DNA of 64,000 nucleotides from Cardinalis cardinalis (taxonomy: Eukaryota; Chordata; Aves; Passeriformes; Cardinalidae): positions 1,678,046 through 1,742,045 of the forward strand of contig JACDOX010000106.1 in NCBI GenBank assembly GCA_014549065.1, given 5' to 3'. Shown piece by piece: positions 12,401-24,399 of the stretch. A program made the translations under genes and the position numbers. Within the stretch, counting starts at the first letter, position 1. Each line of letters opens with the position of its first letter. Under the pieces are notes generated by a model. It worked only from the letters and a program-made list of their open reading frames with translations. It made no database searches and was not told the DNA's origin.

Positions 12401-15400
12401 TGATTTACCAGACTCACTAGAGAGTTAATTCACTTAAGGCAGGGATGGCCTTTTTGACTTCAGGCACTCATGGAATGATTCCAACACCCAACAAAAACAA
12501 AATAACAACAAATCATCCACAGTCTGAGGAGTCTAAACATACCCAAAGGAGAAATCCATGAGTCTCCAAGAGCAGTCCCCATAAAATTGCACTTTATGGT
12601 TCCTTTTTGAACAGCCTTCGTGAATAGGAGGAAAAACAAAACACCAAGAATTAAATTTTAGCTATTTATGACTGTAGAATCAGTTTTCATTATGTGAAAA
12701 AAGTAAGTAGCTCTGTGAATTAGGCAATAGGGACAGTGAATTCCAGAAAATAAAAGTACTTGTAGTACCCCCTGTTTTAAAGTGAAAAGTGAACTGTATC
12801 CTCCAAGTACTTACCTTGTGCAGCTCTAAGGCAACCCCAGCAGCCATTTTACCTCCATAAGATTCAGAAAATATGTAGAATGGGATGGTCTGGGGAGAGG
12901 AAAAACAGACAAGAACTCGTTGTGTGAAGGGCAGAAGATGCCTCCAACCACCTCCCACATCCCACGGGACCCAGGCACTGGCTGTTCACCTCTCACCATC
13001 AAACATTTAATGTTTTTCTTATTTTAAGCTGTACATTAGGTTTCCATAACATCCTGGTGATATGCTGGGGTTGGTTCTGAAACATTTTGGAACTGTAAGC
13101 ACTTGTGATCCTATATATGCTGCTCAGATCACTCAATAGACAATAATCCACCCCAAAGCTTATCTAACTAACCCCAAAATCAAGATACAACTCTGAAATG
13201 TGGAAAATAAGAGACAGTGGTTTTACCTGCACCACACACTAGCTAACAGCAAGACACTGCTCATCTGTAAGTCTGCTCCCTAATTCTTTTNGAATTCTAT
13301 TGAAAAGCAGAGAAAAATACAACAATAAACAAGAATTCAATTCACTTACCTGGAATTCTGTTCTACACTTGAAGAATTCTCCAAGAAAAACCATCATATC
13401 AGAAACTACTGCAGTAAGGTTTTGGGCAAACAAACTACAGTCATCCACATAACTGAATCCAGTGCCCACAGGATTATCCACAAACAAGACACTGGCTGCC
13501 TGCAACTGTAGAAGCAGAAAGAAGGCTTGTATAAAACCTCAGTTCAGCACCAGCAAAATAACTTAGTTTTGATGGCACAAATGATTAACTGAGCCAGCAA
13601 ATCCCTGAAGCTGAAAAAACTTGCAGAAAAATTAGGTGCAACATAAAGTCCTTCAATTTGTCCAATCTGTAAGGAGAAATACACCCAGAAACTGCCAGCG
13701 ATCCAGGTCACCTAGGGGAACTCCTGAGTACTTCAGACTATTGCTAACTCAAAGCACAAATATATTGCTCTAATTAAACTTCCACCTTCACAGGCAGCTG
13801 TAATTTGTTTTCCCTTGAAGGCCATACTGGATCTGTAATTATAAGCCATAGATTTTACACTGCCAGCCACCCAGAAAAAGCTCTGGGACTGCACACAATG
13901 AAGCTGTGAATTGAAAGAACACTTTCTACAATTTCCCTCCTCGCTGCTTCCCAGACATCTGCATTTCACAGTTCCATGGAATAGANATACTTCATTAAAT
14001 TAATGTCTACCCCTCAGTTCTAAACAAGGCTATTCCTATAAGCTAATTTAATAACCCAAATATTGTAACTTGAAATATTATAGTTCTACCGAACTTTAAA
14101 TGAAAAATTGTTCTGTGGTTTTTTGTGTAGTGATCATCTGCTTACACAAGCAAACAAACATTTGTTATTAATAGTAAGAGGCTGAACTCTACTGTACCCA
14201 GGTTGTATTTCTTGGTTTCATTTCTTTGTCTAATGGGCCAATCTCTTCAAAGTTCCCATACCCACAGCCTGAAGATCCTGGACCTCCCTGCAGGGAAATA
14301 TCAAATGACACAGATGTTAAAAGGCAGCATGGCATAGATATGACAGATGGAATTAAAATACAAGCCACCCAGTAAGCAGAATGACAGATTGTAAATTTTT
14401 AGAAATGGCTTTTGCACTACAAGTTAATTTGCAGAGCAGGCTCTGTTCCTCATGGTCTTGGGCTATGCANGCACACACACCATTTCTGAAAGCAAGAATT
14501 CAACAGAGAAGCAGTCACCCACTTGTGAGAGCTTCTGGTGAGCTGCCTGCTATGTGAGCAGAGTTTGAAAACTTTATTCCCCAAATATGGAGTGCAAAAG
14601 TTAACTATCTGCTAACTGGGGCTTTGCAAGTCATTAGCTTAATCAGCATGTACAGCTTGTGGGTTTCACACTGATTAAATAACCCAGAAAGAATAAGGAC
14701 AAGTCCTCATGTGATTCTATTCAGCATTAACTTCTGAAATGTACTGTGGAGAACACGCCATCACTTTTATCAAACTGGGATTGCTTCCATTTAGAAATCA
14801 TCCTCAATCTCTGATTATTTTATTTACTCTCTCTCTCTGAACATTGTTTAGACTTCAAACTCCCCAGCAAAAGGAGCTGTGAAATTACAATGCACAAAAA
14901 TCACTACTGTTGTATGAAAGATAAGAACAACCTCTGTTATTGCAATCGAACTTGATGGAAGGCAGGCACTTGAGGACACCCCAAAACTGCAGAATGAAAT
15001 CACCCTTATTTTTCCTAACTCCAACACCTCATTCACAAGGCGAGGCATTTAGAACCAGGCAGTTTTGAATTCTGACATTCAATATCAGATATCAAACTGA
15101 ACCAGGCACAGATGGAAAGAATTATTGCTTATGTGTCTCTCACCAAACCTTACCTGAAGCCACAAGACAAGAGGTAACTCTGTGAAGTCTTTGGTTGGGT
15201 TGTTTGCATAGTAGAGCCACCAGAACATGTGGGCCTTGCTCCGAACCTCCACATATCCCCACACCTCTTTGGGCTCTCGGGGNTGCCTCAGAACTACACC
15301 TTGGGGGGGAATAACAATAACAATCAGCTAGGTAAAAGGTTCAGCTTTGGACTTTCCACCAGAATTGCTCCAAAACATTACATTTCAATCTTGGGTGTGA

Positions 15401-16305
15401 TAATTAGAAGTGCTACTACTATGAAAAGAAATTACTATAAGAAACCTGCCTATACCTTCACCCCCACCCATGGCTGAGTTATTGTCAATGAATGAAGTGT
15501 GTAACTAAGTGCTGCCTTATCAGAGCCTGGCATTAGAGCTGTCGCCGGAATAACAGCCCAATCGCTGGAATAATTTGTTCTTAAAGTGTTTTCAAGGCCT
15601 GGGCTGAAAGCACAGCCCGAGTGAAATAACTCCCATAACCAGCTGCAATATCGACAAGGATCACAGAATATTCTGAGATGAAATGGACCTAAAAAGCCGA
15701 GTCCAACCGTTTAGTGGCTGGCCCGAGCGGGGATCGAACCTGCAGCCCCTGAGTTATTGGCGCCATAAGCCGAGCACCCGAACTCATCCCAGCACTGGGA
15801 GCCGGGAGTCTGCGGGGACCGCTCCGCTTCACAGTCCCAAAGAGCAGATGCAGACAGACAGAGGGTCACTTCTAAAGGAATCTAAAATATAATTTAAGTC
15901 TGTAAAGTCTGGTCACTTAACGCAGTCAGCCTACTGTCGGTCTCGGACACGGAACAGACCTTTGACATTCCGTCCCTTAATCTCAGGGATCAGGGCAAAA
16001 GGCAGCAGCGCACTGGAGCGGGAGCAATAAGGCTTCTCCAAGCCATGGTGGCCAGGATTCGCTGCTCCCGCCGGGACTGCCGCTGCCCTCTCCGTCCCTC
16101 CCGACCGCCACCCCAGCAAGCGGAATTTCGCGCGGCTCAGCCCGGGCCTTGCCCTGCCCGGCAGCGGGACACAGGAACGCTTTGCCCAGAAGCCCCCGTC
16201 CCGGTCCCGTCCCGGTCCCGTCCCGGTCCCGTCCCGCCCAGCCCGGCCCGTACCTGCCGCCAGCAGCAGCACGGAGAGCGCGGTCACGGCCCGGAGCAGC
16301 CCCAT
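6415..16305 (-). CDS. SCPEP1: Retinoid-inducible serine carboxypeptidase 1 (SCPEP1), 13 coding exons
   Basis: Peptidase family S10 member, made with a signal peptide and acting in lysosomes or outside the cell. Coding exons from the start: 16254-16305, 15154-15293, 14198-14287, 13350-13505, 12815-12889, 12543-12615, 11584-11621, 11252-11380, 9698-9782, 8835-8948, 8065-8202, 6588-6751, 6415-6480. All junctions are GT/AG and the sum is 1320 nt, giving 439 aa (human about 452). The signal peptide is MGLLRAVTALSVLLLAA. The oxyanion-region motif GGPGSSG starts near residue 65. The nucleophile is Ser156 in FSESYGG, the acid Asp357 in NGQLDLIVD, and the base His417 in KAGHMVP, whose codons span the last junction. 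All three catalytic residues are intact. An n at 8092 falls in a GGN glycine codon and is harmless; an n at 15283 leaves one residue near the mature N terminus undetermined. The gene shares its promoter region with COIL. Confidence 0.96.
7757..7772 (+). repeat. (CA)n microsatellite in SCPEP1 intron 12
   Basis: A short run of CA dinucleotides (CATACACACACACACATC) lies between the SCPEP1 exons at 6588-6751 and 8065-8202. It is too short to be unusual. Confidence 0.8.
11482..11521 (+). repeat. 20-bp tandem duplication in SCPEP1
   Basis: ATCTTAAAATTCAACATCC is repeated twice with a 20-bp period in the intron just upstream, in gene sense, of SCPEP1 exon 8. Confidence 0.85.
15659..15800 (-). mobile_element. 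tRNA-Ile-derived SINE (TguSINE1 type) in SCPEP1 intron 1
   Basis: Read on the minus strand, the block starts with a degenerate tRNA-Ile head. It includes a clear B box (GGTTCGATCCCCGCTCGGGCC) around 15719-15741 and an anticodon-arm remnant GCGCCAATAAC. This is followed by GTTGGACTCGG and ends in a CR1-like tail ATTCTGTGATC. That head-plus-CR1-tail arrangement is what I recall for the zebra finch element TguSINE1. The A-box side is much more diverged than the B box. It lies about 450 bp inside intron 1 of SCPEP1, in the same orientation as the gene. Confidence 0.75.
16198..16236 (+). repeat. Short CCCGT/CCCGGT tandem repeat in SCPEP1 intron 1
   Basis: CCCGGTCCCGT is repeated about three and a half times (11-bp unit) immediately downstream of the SCPEP1 first-exon donor, inside the shared CpG island. 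It is a simple GC minisatellite with no evident coding role. Confidence 0.7.
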
Positions 16306-16405
16306 CGCTCCCTCAGCTCCCGCGGTCACGGGACCGGCCGGCCCGGCCCGTCCTGAGGCACCGCCCCCCGGGCCCGCCTCCTCCGCCTCTTCCTCCTCCT
16401 CCTCC
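16306..16405. promoter_or_regulatory. Compact bidirectional promoter / 5' UTR interval of SCPEP1 and COIL
   Basis: Exactly 100 bases separate the SCPEP1 start codon (complement of 16303-16305) from the first COIL ATG (16406). The interval is GC-rich, has no TATA box, carries GC-box-like sequence CCGCCCCCCGGGCCCGCC near 16360, and ends in a CCTCCTCC tract next to the COIL start. Head-to-head gene pairs with a CpG island promoter are known in vertebrates. With so little room the two 5' UTRs must be very short or overlap, or each transcript must initiate inside the other gene's first exon. The function is inferred from position. Confidence 0.7.
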
Positions 16406-19400
16406 ATGATGGCGGCCAGCGGCGGCGGCCCGGTGCGGCTGCGGCTGGTGTTCGACCACCCTCCGCCGGCCAGCCCGGGCTGCGCGCTGTGCTGGCTGCT
16501 GCTGGAGCCGGGCCAGGCGCGGCTCGTCACCGACCTGCTCAGCCTCATCCGCCACCGCTTCGGCTTCAGCCGCCGCGCCCGCCTCAGCCTCTTCCTCGAG
16601 GGGGCGCTGCTGCCGCCCGCCGAGAGCGCGCGCCTCGTGCGGGACAACGACTCGCTGCGGTACGGACGGGGACAGCGGGATGGGGACGGGGACAGCGGGA
16701 TGGGGATCAGGACAGCAGGATCGGGACAGCGGGGTGGGGACAGCGGGATGGGGACCGGGACAGCGGGATGGGGATCAGGACAGCAGGACCGGGACAGCGG
16801 GCTCGGGGGTCAGTCTCGCACACGCACACCATCAGTGTCCCTCAGTAACTAAGGGCGGTGCCAAGGCCGTACCGGGTTCTGCCCGGTGGTGCCGAGCCGT
16901 GGGACAAAAGGCAGCGGGCAGGAACCTGACCAGGTTCCAGAAGTTCCACCTGACCATGAGGTGCTGGGACAGAGAGGATGAGGAGTTTCCCTCACTGGGG
17001 ATATTCCAGAGCCCTCCAGACACAACCCTGTGCTCTGGGTTGACCTGCTTAGGCAGCGAGGTGGGACCAGATGACACCACTGTGGGCCCTTCCAGGCTGA
17101 CCCGTTCTGGGATTCTGTGAGTCTCCACGTGGTTTTGGTGGGACGGGGATGGGGCTTCCCCGGGGTCTGAGCTGTTCCTTCCCTGGGCAGTGGAGCGGGA
17201 GCCGNGTGCCCACGGGCACTGACTGCCAGCACCTGAGACACCCCAGCATGCCCAGCAGGGTGGAGGGAGCCAAGCAGTTGGAAATGTTCCCGAAGATGGA
17301 AGGGGAGCCTGTGCCTGCAGGGGAGGGTTCTGGACTGTCCAGGGAAGAGCTGGAGCATCTTCACTCTAGGGGAACTTGCCTAAGCTACTCACATGTGGGG
17401 AAAATTCTTCGTTATGCTGAACGGTGGTTTTTGTTTGGTTTTTTTTTAACAGAGTAAAATTGGAAGAGATAGTTGCAGATGATTATGAAGAGATAGATGA
17501 TGGCTTTATTTACACAACAAAAGAAGACAAAAAAAGGCACAGACACAAGGAGGATGAGGAAGAATTGTCTAGGAATGAAGGCAAGCATAAAAGGAAAAAG
17601 AAAAAGAAGCATAACCTTGAATATTCCTCCTGTAGGGAAGAGACCTCTGTAGATACTTGGGACTCTCAGAAAAGGTACACGAAAAGAAAAAGAAAGGAAG
17701 AAGTTAGGGGAAGAAATGAACTCGCAGAAGGTAAGGAAGAAAGCTCTACTTCCCATTCTAAAAAGATGAAAAAANCAGAGAGGGAGAAGCAGTTGGCAAC
17801 AAAAAAGAAGGATGAAAAGCAGACAAAGGTTGCTGCAGCAAAGATGGCTTTAGAACAGGCAAATGAGAGCTTTTCTCTAAATTCTGGTAAAAATAGCACC
17901 AAAAAGATCACAACACAGTCCAGGAAAAAGAGGGTGGGAGCTTCAGATTCCTCCAGCACATCGCCTGACAGTGACAGCAGTGAATTAAATGTGAAGGAAA
18001 ATAAATCTTCCCATAAACCTGTAGNGGTGACACTTCCCAAAGACAAATCCCAAGCTGCTTCAGATCCTGATGTGAAAATTAATAAAGTGACTGTAAAGTC
18101 TAACACTGAAAAGACTAAGACTGCAGTTAGTAAAATTGCTAAAAAACCCCAGTCTTCTAGTTCAGATTCTGACTCGAGTACAGAGGATGAGACGGTGACA
18201 CCAGCACAAGACAGCACTGCCAAGGAAAAATCAGTGCCAAACCATGTGGTGGCTGTAAAAGCCAGCACCAAGGCTCCCAAAGCACAGAGCTCCTCTTCAG
18301 CCTCTGATAGTTCAGATTCAGAAACACTGGTCATTAAAAAGTCTGCAGCAGGTGCTGGACTGGGTAATTCCATAGTAAGGAACTGCACTAAACAGTTGCC
18401 AGCCAGTGTCCAAGGATCCTTTGCCAGCCCGAGCCGTGGAAGGGGNCGTGGAACGGGAGAGGATCACTTCTGGAGAGGCCCTAGGGGCCGTGGGTTTCGT
18501 GGGATGATGAGGGGCCATGGGAGAGGAGCAAACCCTGGCTTCTTCTATAACTACAGCAGTGAAGGCCACAAACAGAGGCAGTTAAATGAAGCTGCGACAA
18601 ACACTTCTGTCCTTGTCCAGGTGAGTGGCTGACACAGGCAGAGGTCGCCTTTCTCTGGCAGCTTGAAATGTACAAAGAACCTCCAGGATGAGAGTAATTC
18701 ATAACAGCAGAAATAGATTAGTGGGATAAAGGCTGATCTTTTATTTACTGTGATTCCATTTGTCAGCCTGAGGACGTGTTTGTGAAACAATAAAGTGATT
18801 GTATTCTATATCAAAAACAAAGCATTGTACCTTGCTCTTCTCAGGGATTCTTGCAATCCAAAGAGCATGAACATTGTCTTCTGTTTTCACTGATACAGTA
18901 ATTTAATCAGTGGGTTACTCTTTGTTTCACAGAATCCCGTGGAGGTTCCCCAGAGAGACTATAGTGTGTTACCTCTTCTAGCTGCTCCACCCCAAGTGGG
19001 AGAAAGAATTGCCTTTAAGGTAAACTCTGGAAATGCTGAATGTTAGTCTGTTAAAATTGTTTCATTTGGGCCACTCTTTAAGTTTCTGACATAAGAGTTT
19101 CTCTAAAAAATTCACTTTTAAAGCCTGGCTTTGATTTTTGACAAAGTTTGGAGCAAATTCAGAAGTTAAGTGCATTTCTTTAGACTTTCTGTATTTGTAG
19201 AACACAAGAAATGCTGTCTCTGCTGTCATTGCAATGTAATTTTCCATGTAAATGTTATTGCACATCTTACCATACAAATAATTACACTGCACTGCAAAAT
19301 AAAAAAGTAAATGAAAATTAAATCCCTGCAGCTGAGGAGACTGGGATCCATCTCCCTGATCTCCTCACACAGCCTGCCCTGAACTAAATCCTTTGAAGCA

Positions 19401-21761
19401 GCAAGTCCTGGATGTGTGCCTGAGACCATGACTTGCACTGGGTTCCAGGGGTAGGAGACTGGGCTCTTGCACTTTTCTGTTGCTGAGGAAACTCTGTCTG
19501 GACGTAGGTGGAACCATCAAAGATTGGGAAACGTTACAATTTGTTACTTGTATTTCTTTCAACAGCGCCTGGAACTAACTGAAAATTACAGTCCTGAAAT
19601 TTCAGACTATAAGGTACTGGTTTTCTTTCCTCCCTTCATTCACTCACAGAACTATGATAGGTGGGGTAGGGCTTAAATATTTTGATGCTGTGAAATGTTT
19701 TTCCTTGCATCCAGTTCACTCCACAGGCTATTCCTGGTGCAGCAGTAAAAATCAAAACTCTAGAAGCCAAAACTAATAGAAAATTTTAAAAGTAGCTGTT
19801 ATTAAAAAAAAAACAACAACAACAACAAAAAAACCCAAAAAAACAACCACCAACTAAAAGTATTATTAATAATCATTAATATTTTAGAGACGACAAAAAT
19901 TGCAGACCCTCAAGTAGAAAAATGTATCTGTATTTGAGTCTAGTGCTATTTGAAGTTAGGGCAAGTTCTTAAAACTGTTGCAAGTAAAATTTTGTTGCTA
20001 CTTCAAATAACTTGGTTTCTGGGTACATACTGATTTAAACTGCAAAGTTAGTGACAATGAGTAACTTTGGTTTATTGATGCCCGTAGTTACAGATTGCTG
20101 AGCATTCATTCTTTGCAGATTTTATACATGGAGACTAGAAAATTTGATAGCCAAATATACTTATTTCCTCTGGCACCAATCAAGTACTGTGCTGGTTGTA
20201 AATATGGAATAGTTATCCAGTGCTGAAGTGTGTCTTAGTTGATTCTTTTCTTGTTGTTTTGTGAAGGAGGCAAAAATAATCAGTTGGAATGATGAAAAAA
20301 AGCAGATTGAACTTGAGATCCTTTCAACATCAGCAGGACAATGTACGTACCTGGGGACACCAAGGGATTGTTGTCATGTGCTGTCACCTGGAAAGCCAGA
20401 AGTCCAAGGAGCACTTCATCTTTCAGGAGTACTCCCAATTTCCTTGGGATCATTCTCAACACATCCCTCCCCTCCTCATTCCTTCCCCAAAACGTCTATT
20501 TACATTGAGAAGTTCTAACCCTTGCTAGTTGAGCTGAAAGATGCTCATGGGTATTTACAAAATAATTTTTTTCAGTCAGTTTGAGTGGTCAGTAACTCAC
20601 CTCTACTATGGTTTCATTTTCTGAAAGAAATTATTTCAGAAAGGAAGAAAATAATATTATTATTTTAGAGAGAAACTGTGAGATCATTATGGTGTATGTT
20701 CAGTGGGTGTGGAAATGAGTCCCTGCAATGANAAGGTGCAGTTCCCGAGACCTGAAATGATTAATGTTTCTCAAACTGTGTATCCTGCAGTTGCCATGTA
20801 AGCCAGAATTAATGAATTGTCATATGAGCGTTTTTGTCAAATTTCAGCAACATATTGTTCAGTCTCTCATGTGAGTAGTCAGATAATTACCTTAATGTTG
20901 GTGTGTGGTACTCAGTTTTTCCTCGAGATGTTTGGTTACAATTATGAACTCAGACCCTGAGCACAAAAAAACTCCGAAACAAACCCCAAAACCAAACTGA
21001 TTTTGATCAGCTTTTGTGGTAAACATTTGAAGTTCCTTTGGTTTGTAGCTGGTTGAGCTGTTTGTTTGGTTTTCCAGTTGCTAAGGAGCCAGGGAAGTTT
21101 GACCTGGTGTACCAGTCTGCAGACGGAGTGGAGCTGATCGAGTACGCGGTGCCTCAGGACACCAAGGTACGTGGGGCCTGCTCTGAGTCCTGCCCCCAGC
21201 TCTGCAGGGCTGGCACCTGCCCTGCTTCCTGCCTTTCCTCACCTCAGGGACATTCCCTTTGCAATCATGCATCTGATTTAAATCAATGGAAGCAAAACCA
21301 ATTGTTTCTTTCTAGCAAGAACGTGCATGTTTACATCATAATAATCAGTTCTTGTGTGGTACTCAGTTAACTGGGGTCACAGCCACTCATCAAAGTTCTT
21401 GTTTTGGCTAATAAACAACATCATGTCTCATAGAGATCCTTTGTTACCAGCTTTTCCTTTCATCACTGTTGTTCTTGCCTGCACCTTTCCTTACCCAGGA
21501 CATCAGGCAGGTTGAGGTTCAGTGGGATCAGTGACTCACAGGGGGAGCTGTGACCTCGCTTCAGTGGTGCCATTGTTCAGGTCTAGGCAAAAGCATAACA
21601 GCACAGAAATTGCACCTGCTGGTGCTGCTGGCACCTGCCAAGTGCTGCCTGTGGTTTGATTTCAGATAACTGAAAACTGGGATGCACTGATAGAGCCAAG
21701 ACTGATTGTGGAGCCTCCAGTTAATGGATCCAGCCTTGAAAATGGAACATCTAGGATGTGA
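16406..21761 (+). CDS. COIL: Coilin (COIL), Cajal-body scaffold protein, 7 coding exons
   Basis: Scaffold protein of nuclear Cajal bodies, which mature spliceosomal snRNPs; it self-associates and binds SMN and Sm proteins. Exons: 16406-16659, 17453-18620, 18933-19019, 19566-19613, 20267-20342, 21078-21166, 21666-21761. The total is 1818 nt, 605 aa (human 576), all in frame. Exon 1 encodes the N-terminal self-association domain (VRLRLVFDHPPPASPGC, then LLPPAESARLVRDND). Exon 2 encodes a long Lys- and Ser-rich disordered region with basic clusters such as KRKKKKKH and repeated SSSSDSDSS-type acidic serine patches, then an RG box (residues about 412-440; RGPRGRGFRGMMRGHGRG). The last five exons encode the C-terminal Tudor-like domain (DYSVLPLLAAPPQVGERIAFK, then EPGKFDLVYQSADG). 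Two ATGs are adjacent (16406 and 16409); the second has the better +4 G. Single n bases in exon 2 (17775, 18025, 18446) do not break the frame. Confidence 0.96.
16663..16805 (+). repeat. GGGACAGCGGGAT minisatellite in COIL intron 1
   Basis: Units built from GGGACAGCGGGATGGGGA and GGATCAGGACAGCAGGA alternate about eight times directly after the COIL exon 1 donor (GT at 16660-16661). The array is rich in G-runs on the plus strand. It is intronic: the open frames that run through it are read-through from exon 1. Confidence 0.85.
18632..18795 (+). promoter_or_regulatory. Possible intronic polyadenylation signal in COIL intron 2
   Basis: If the exon 2 donor at 18621 is not used, the frame ends at TGA 18630-18632. 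About 155 bases later, an AATAAA (within ACAATAAAGTG near 18788-18795) is followed by a T/G-rich stretch. A transcript ending here would encode the N-terminal domain and RG box but not the Tudor-like domain. This is a candidate only; AATAAA occurs by chance in AT-rich introns. Confidence 0.25.
19808..19858 (+). repeat. A-rich (CAA)n simple repeat in COIL intron 4
   Basis: A run of adenines leads into several AAC units and then AAAAACCC units. This is low-complexity intronic sequence, possibly the decayed tail of a retroposed element, but no retroposon body is recognisable on either side. Confidence 0.6.
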
Positions 21762-24399
21762 AAAGATGTGAACAATTGTACAGATCTGTTCTGTGAAGTG
21801 CTGCCTTCAGGTTCTGAAGGTGGCAGGTGCACTGGTGGATGTTACTGTCTTAAAAAGAAGTAGGCCAAAAGAAAAAGTTTTTTCCTTTAGGCTATGTTTT
21901 TATGTAATACATGAAAACTTTGTTTATTATAGGAAGTCTAATATAGTTCTGTTGGGTTTGAATATTTATATCCTACTGTAGCAAGCTGCAGAACTGGAAT
22001 GGTTTGATTAAAAGATAAAACACCATCCTGTACTGTGAGTAACTGTTTAAATGTCTGGGTTTGGCTAGAGCTGTATAACTGCCAGAGGTCACTTTCATTT
22101 TAAAATTTATTATAAATATTGTTGATGTGGAGAACTGTCCCTCTGCTTCTGCCACAGGATACAAATGCTGTGACTTTGCAGTTACTTAAAGAGATCACCT
22201 AAACATATCCAGAAAAGCCTGTGGATTTCAAGCTTCTGTAATTTTGAGGCAGATAAATAGCACTGGTAACTGTCAACTTTGCTTGGAACCAGTGGAATGT
22301 AACGTGAACCCCTGGCACAATTGTGTCCCACTGTGTTAATCCATGTAGGCTCTGAAAGCCTTTGTTGTTGGTTTTAGAGCAAACCCTCTTGCCCTTTATG
22401 TGCTGAGGTTTCTGTGCTGCCTTTCTTCTTCCTTTTCCAGCAGCAGAATGGGTCAGCAGGTGCTGGCAAGGCACTGCACTGACAGCTCTAATAATTACTA
22501 GCATTGAGGGGGCACCTTGTACCTCTGGAGCCTTGGCAAGTCTTGCACTTCCAGATAATCCCTGTGCTAGGTACTTGACTCCTACAGAGAAGACATGGGA
22601 GGAAAAAAAAACCCTAGATACAAACAAACACCTGAAGATTTGTACATTATAGTTCAGCTGTCATGTGCTCTGACCTAGTGCATGAATCCATTAAAGTACT
22701 GTGCATTTTTGCATCAGCCCTAGTAAAATGTCTTGTTTGTGAAGGAGTCGTTTTTATACAAGTAAAAGGAATTTGTGTTTTGTGGTTCACTTCAGATACC
22801 ATTATTTCATGCTAGGATTTGGTTTTTTAGAGAAAAGTTCAGTTAGATTCTTGTGGCTGTTTTTGCAGTCTGGATAAAAAGAAGATGCCAGACACAAGCA
22901 CAGTCATGCTCAAGACAGTGGGGATTAATGGAGGGATTGTTTTCCTAAGGGAAATTGTTACTTGTTAAATCTTAGGAAGTTGCAGAAGCTAAATGCAAGT
23001 GTTTCACAGTACCTCTTGTTCCATTGCCTACTGTGCATTTTTGGCATGAATTAAATGGATGCAGAGTCACTCTGGCTGTGCCAAACAGCGATGCTGGAAA
23101 ACAAATACACCCCTNAGAGGGTGTTTTGAAGGTAAAATCTTGAGTTTTATTTGCCCATTGTTACCAAGTTTGCATGAAGCTACCGCTTCACTGCTCAATT
23201 CAAATCAGACNAAGGGCAGGCAGCCTGAGGGAACAGCCAAGAGCCCTCCCTGTCCTATCCACGTCCTGCTCTGAGGAATCTGGGATGGGACAATGTGCAC
23301 ATGAATCCCACAAGGAGGTGGTGAAACGCTGAACAAACCCTCACTGCTGCCCTCCTGTCCCTGGGGCTCTCCCATCTCTCACCAGCCCCTCTGCTGGGGG
23401 CAGAAACATGAGGTACAGTTTATCCCACTGTGCTTCCAAAGCCCTGCTTGGGCTCTGTGGGGCACCTTGAATGTGCAGTGTCTGTGCAAAGGGTCAGGTT
23501 TAGTTCAGAATCACAGAAAGTTCTCAAGTATTTGCAAGCAAAAGTGAGTGATAACTTAAGTAGCTATTTAAATGGTGNCAGTAATTTTTTTATGTTAAAA
23601 CTTTATTGTCTCATAGACAACAGGAGTCGTTGGTCTTCTTCCAAACCAGAATTTCAAGCCCTCTTTGACAGTGTAGAACTTAAATTGCTCATCTGAGCTC
23701 TAAACATCCTGTGCTATGCTCCAGAAGCAGAAGCTGCAATTGTGAGGGTTTATATTTACCCTTTTTTATTTGCATACCTTTGTCTACATCAGTTGATACC
23801 ACATGAGTGCCACAGAAAATACAGTGAAGGTGCTGAGTCTTTAAAGATGACTTAGTCTGGATAAGCCCAGGGTGTTCCTTCACCTATGGAAAAATAAAAA
23901 ATGCAAACATTAAGAGCTGTTCTTTTGTCCCATCTCATGCACAGCACAGCTCTCCAGGAGCATTCCTTTGCAGTCACTGTCAGCCCCCCCATCAGGTGTT
24001 TGCCTTTCCTCTGACAGCAGTTACAAAGTCCTGCTCAGCACATCCCAGCCACGCTGTAAACCTGTGGCACCGTGCCCATCTCCCAGGAACTCCTCCACCC
24101 TGCAGCACATGACAGAGCTGATCCCTGAACTTTTGCTCCTGTCACAGCCCTGCAGCCCCAAATGCCTCCATTGTCCCTTCTGCACCTGCACCTGTTACTG
24201 AGCAGTGACTCAGAGCCCTGTGACACACAACCCCTCTGCAGCTTATCCTGAAGGAGTGTTAAAAGGCTGGAGGGATAACTGATGTATGTACAAGTTCATG
24301 TTTTCTGTGCAACATAGCTTTACAATGATTCTCCAGATTTTATAGTCCAAAAGAGCTGGCTAGGAGCAGATTTCCCTTGCAACAGACCACCCAACATTG
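21762..24399 (+). other. COIL 3' UTR and COIL-TRIM25 spacer
   Basis: The COIL 3' UTR starts after the stop at 21759-21761. An ATTAAA at 22690-22695, followed by T/G-rich sequence, is a plausible end and would give a UTR of roughly 0.95 kb. The rest up to the CR1 copy has no recognisable gene. Antisense open frames, such as one at 22199-22627, resemble nothing I know. Confidence 0.4.

Noticed and set aside
15710..15790. Possible tRNA-Ile gene on the minus strand
   Set aside because: Only the B-box half is intact; the A-box half and acceptor stem are decayed and a CR1-like tail is attached, so it is a SINE rather than a functional tRNA gene.
15931..16647. 238-aa minus-strand open frame over the SCPEP1/COIL promoter
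   Set aside because: It runs through SCPEP1 exon 1 in frame and reads antisense to COIL exon 1; the SCPEP1 exon with its donor explains it.
17424..17452. ATG upstream of COIL exon 2 as an alternative start
   Set aside because: It lies before the acceptor AG at 17451-17452, within the polypyrimidine tract; exon 1 joins perfectly in frame.
22199..22627. 142-aa minus-strand open frame after COIL
   Set aside because: It lies in the probable COIL 3' UTR with no homology and no splice signals.
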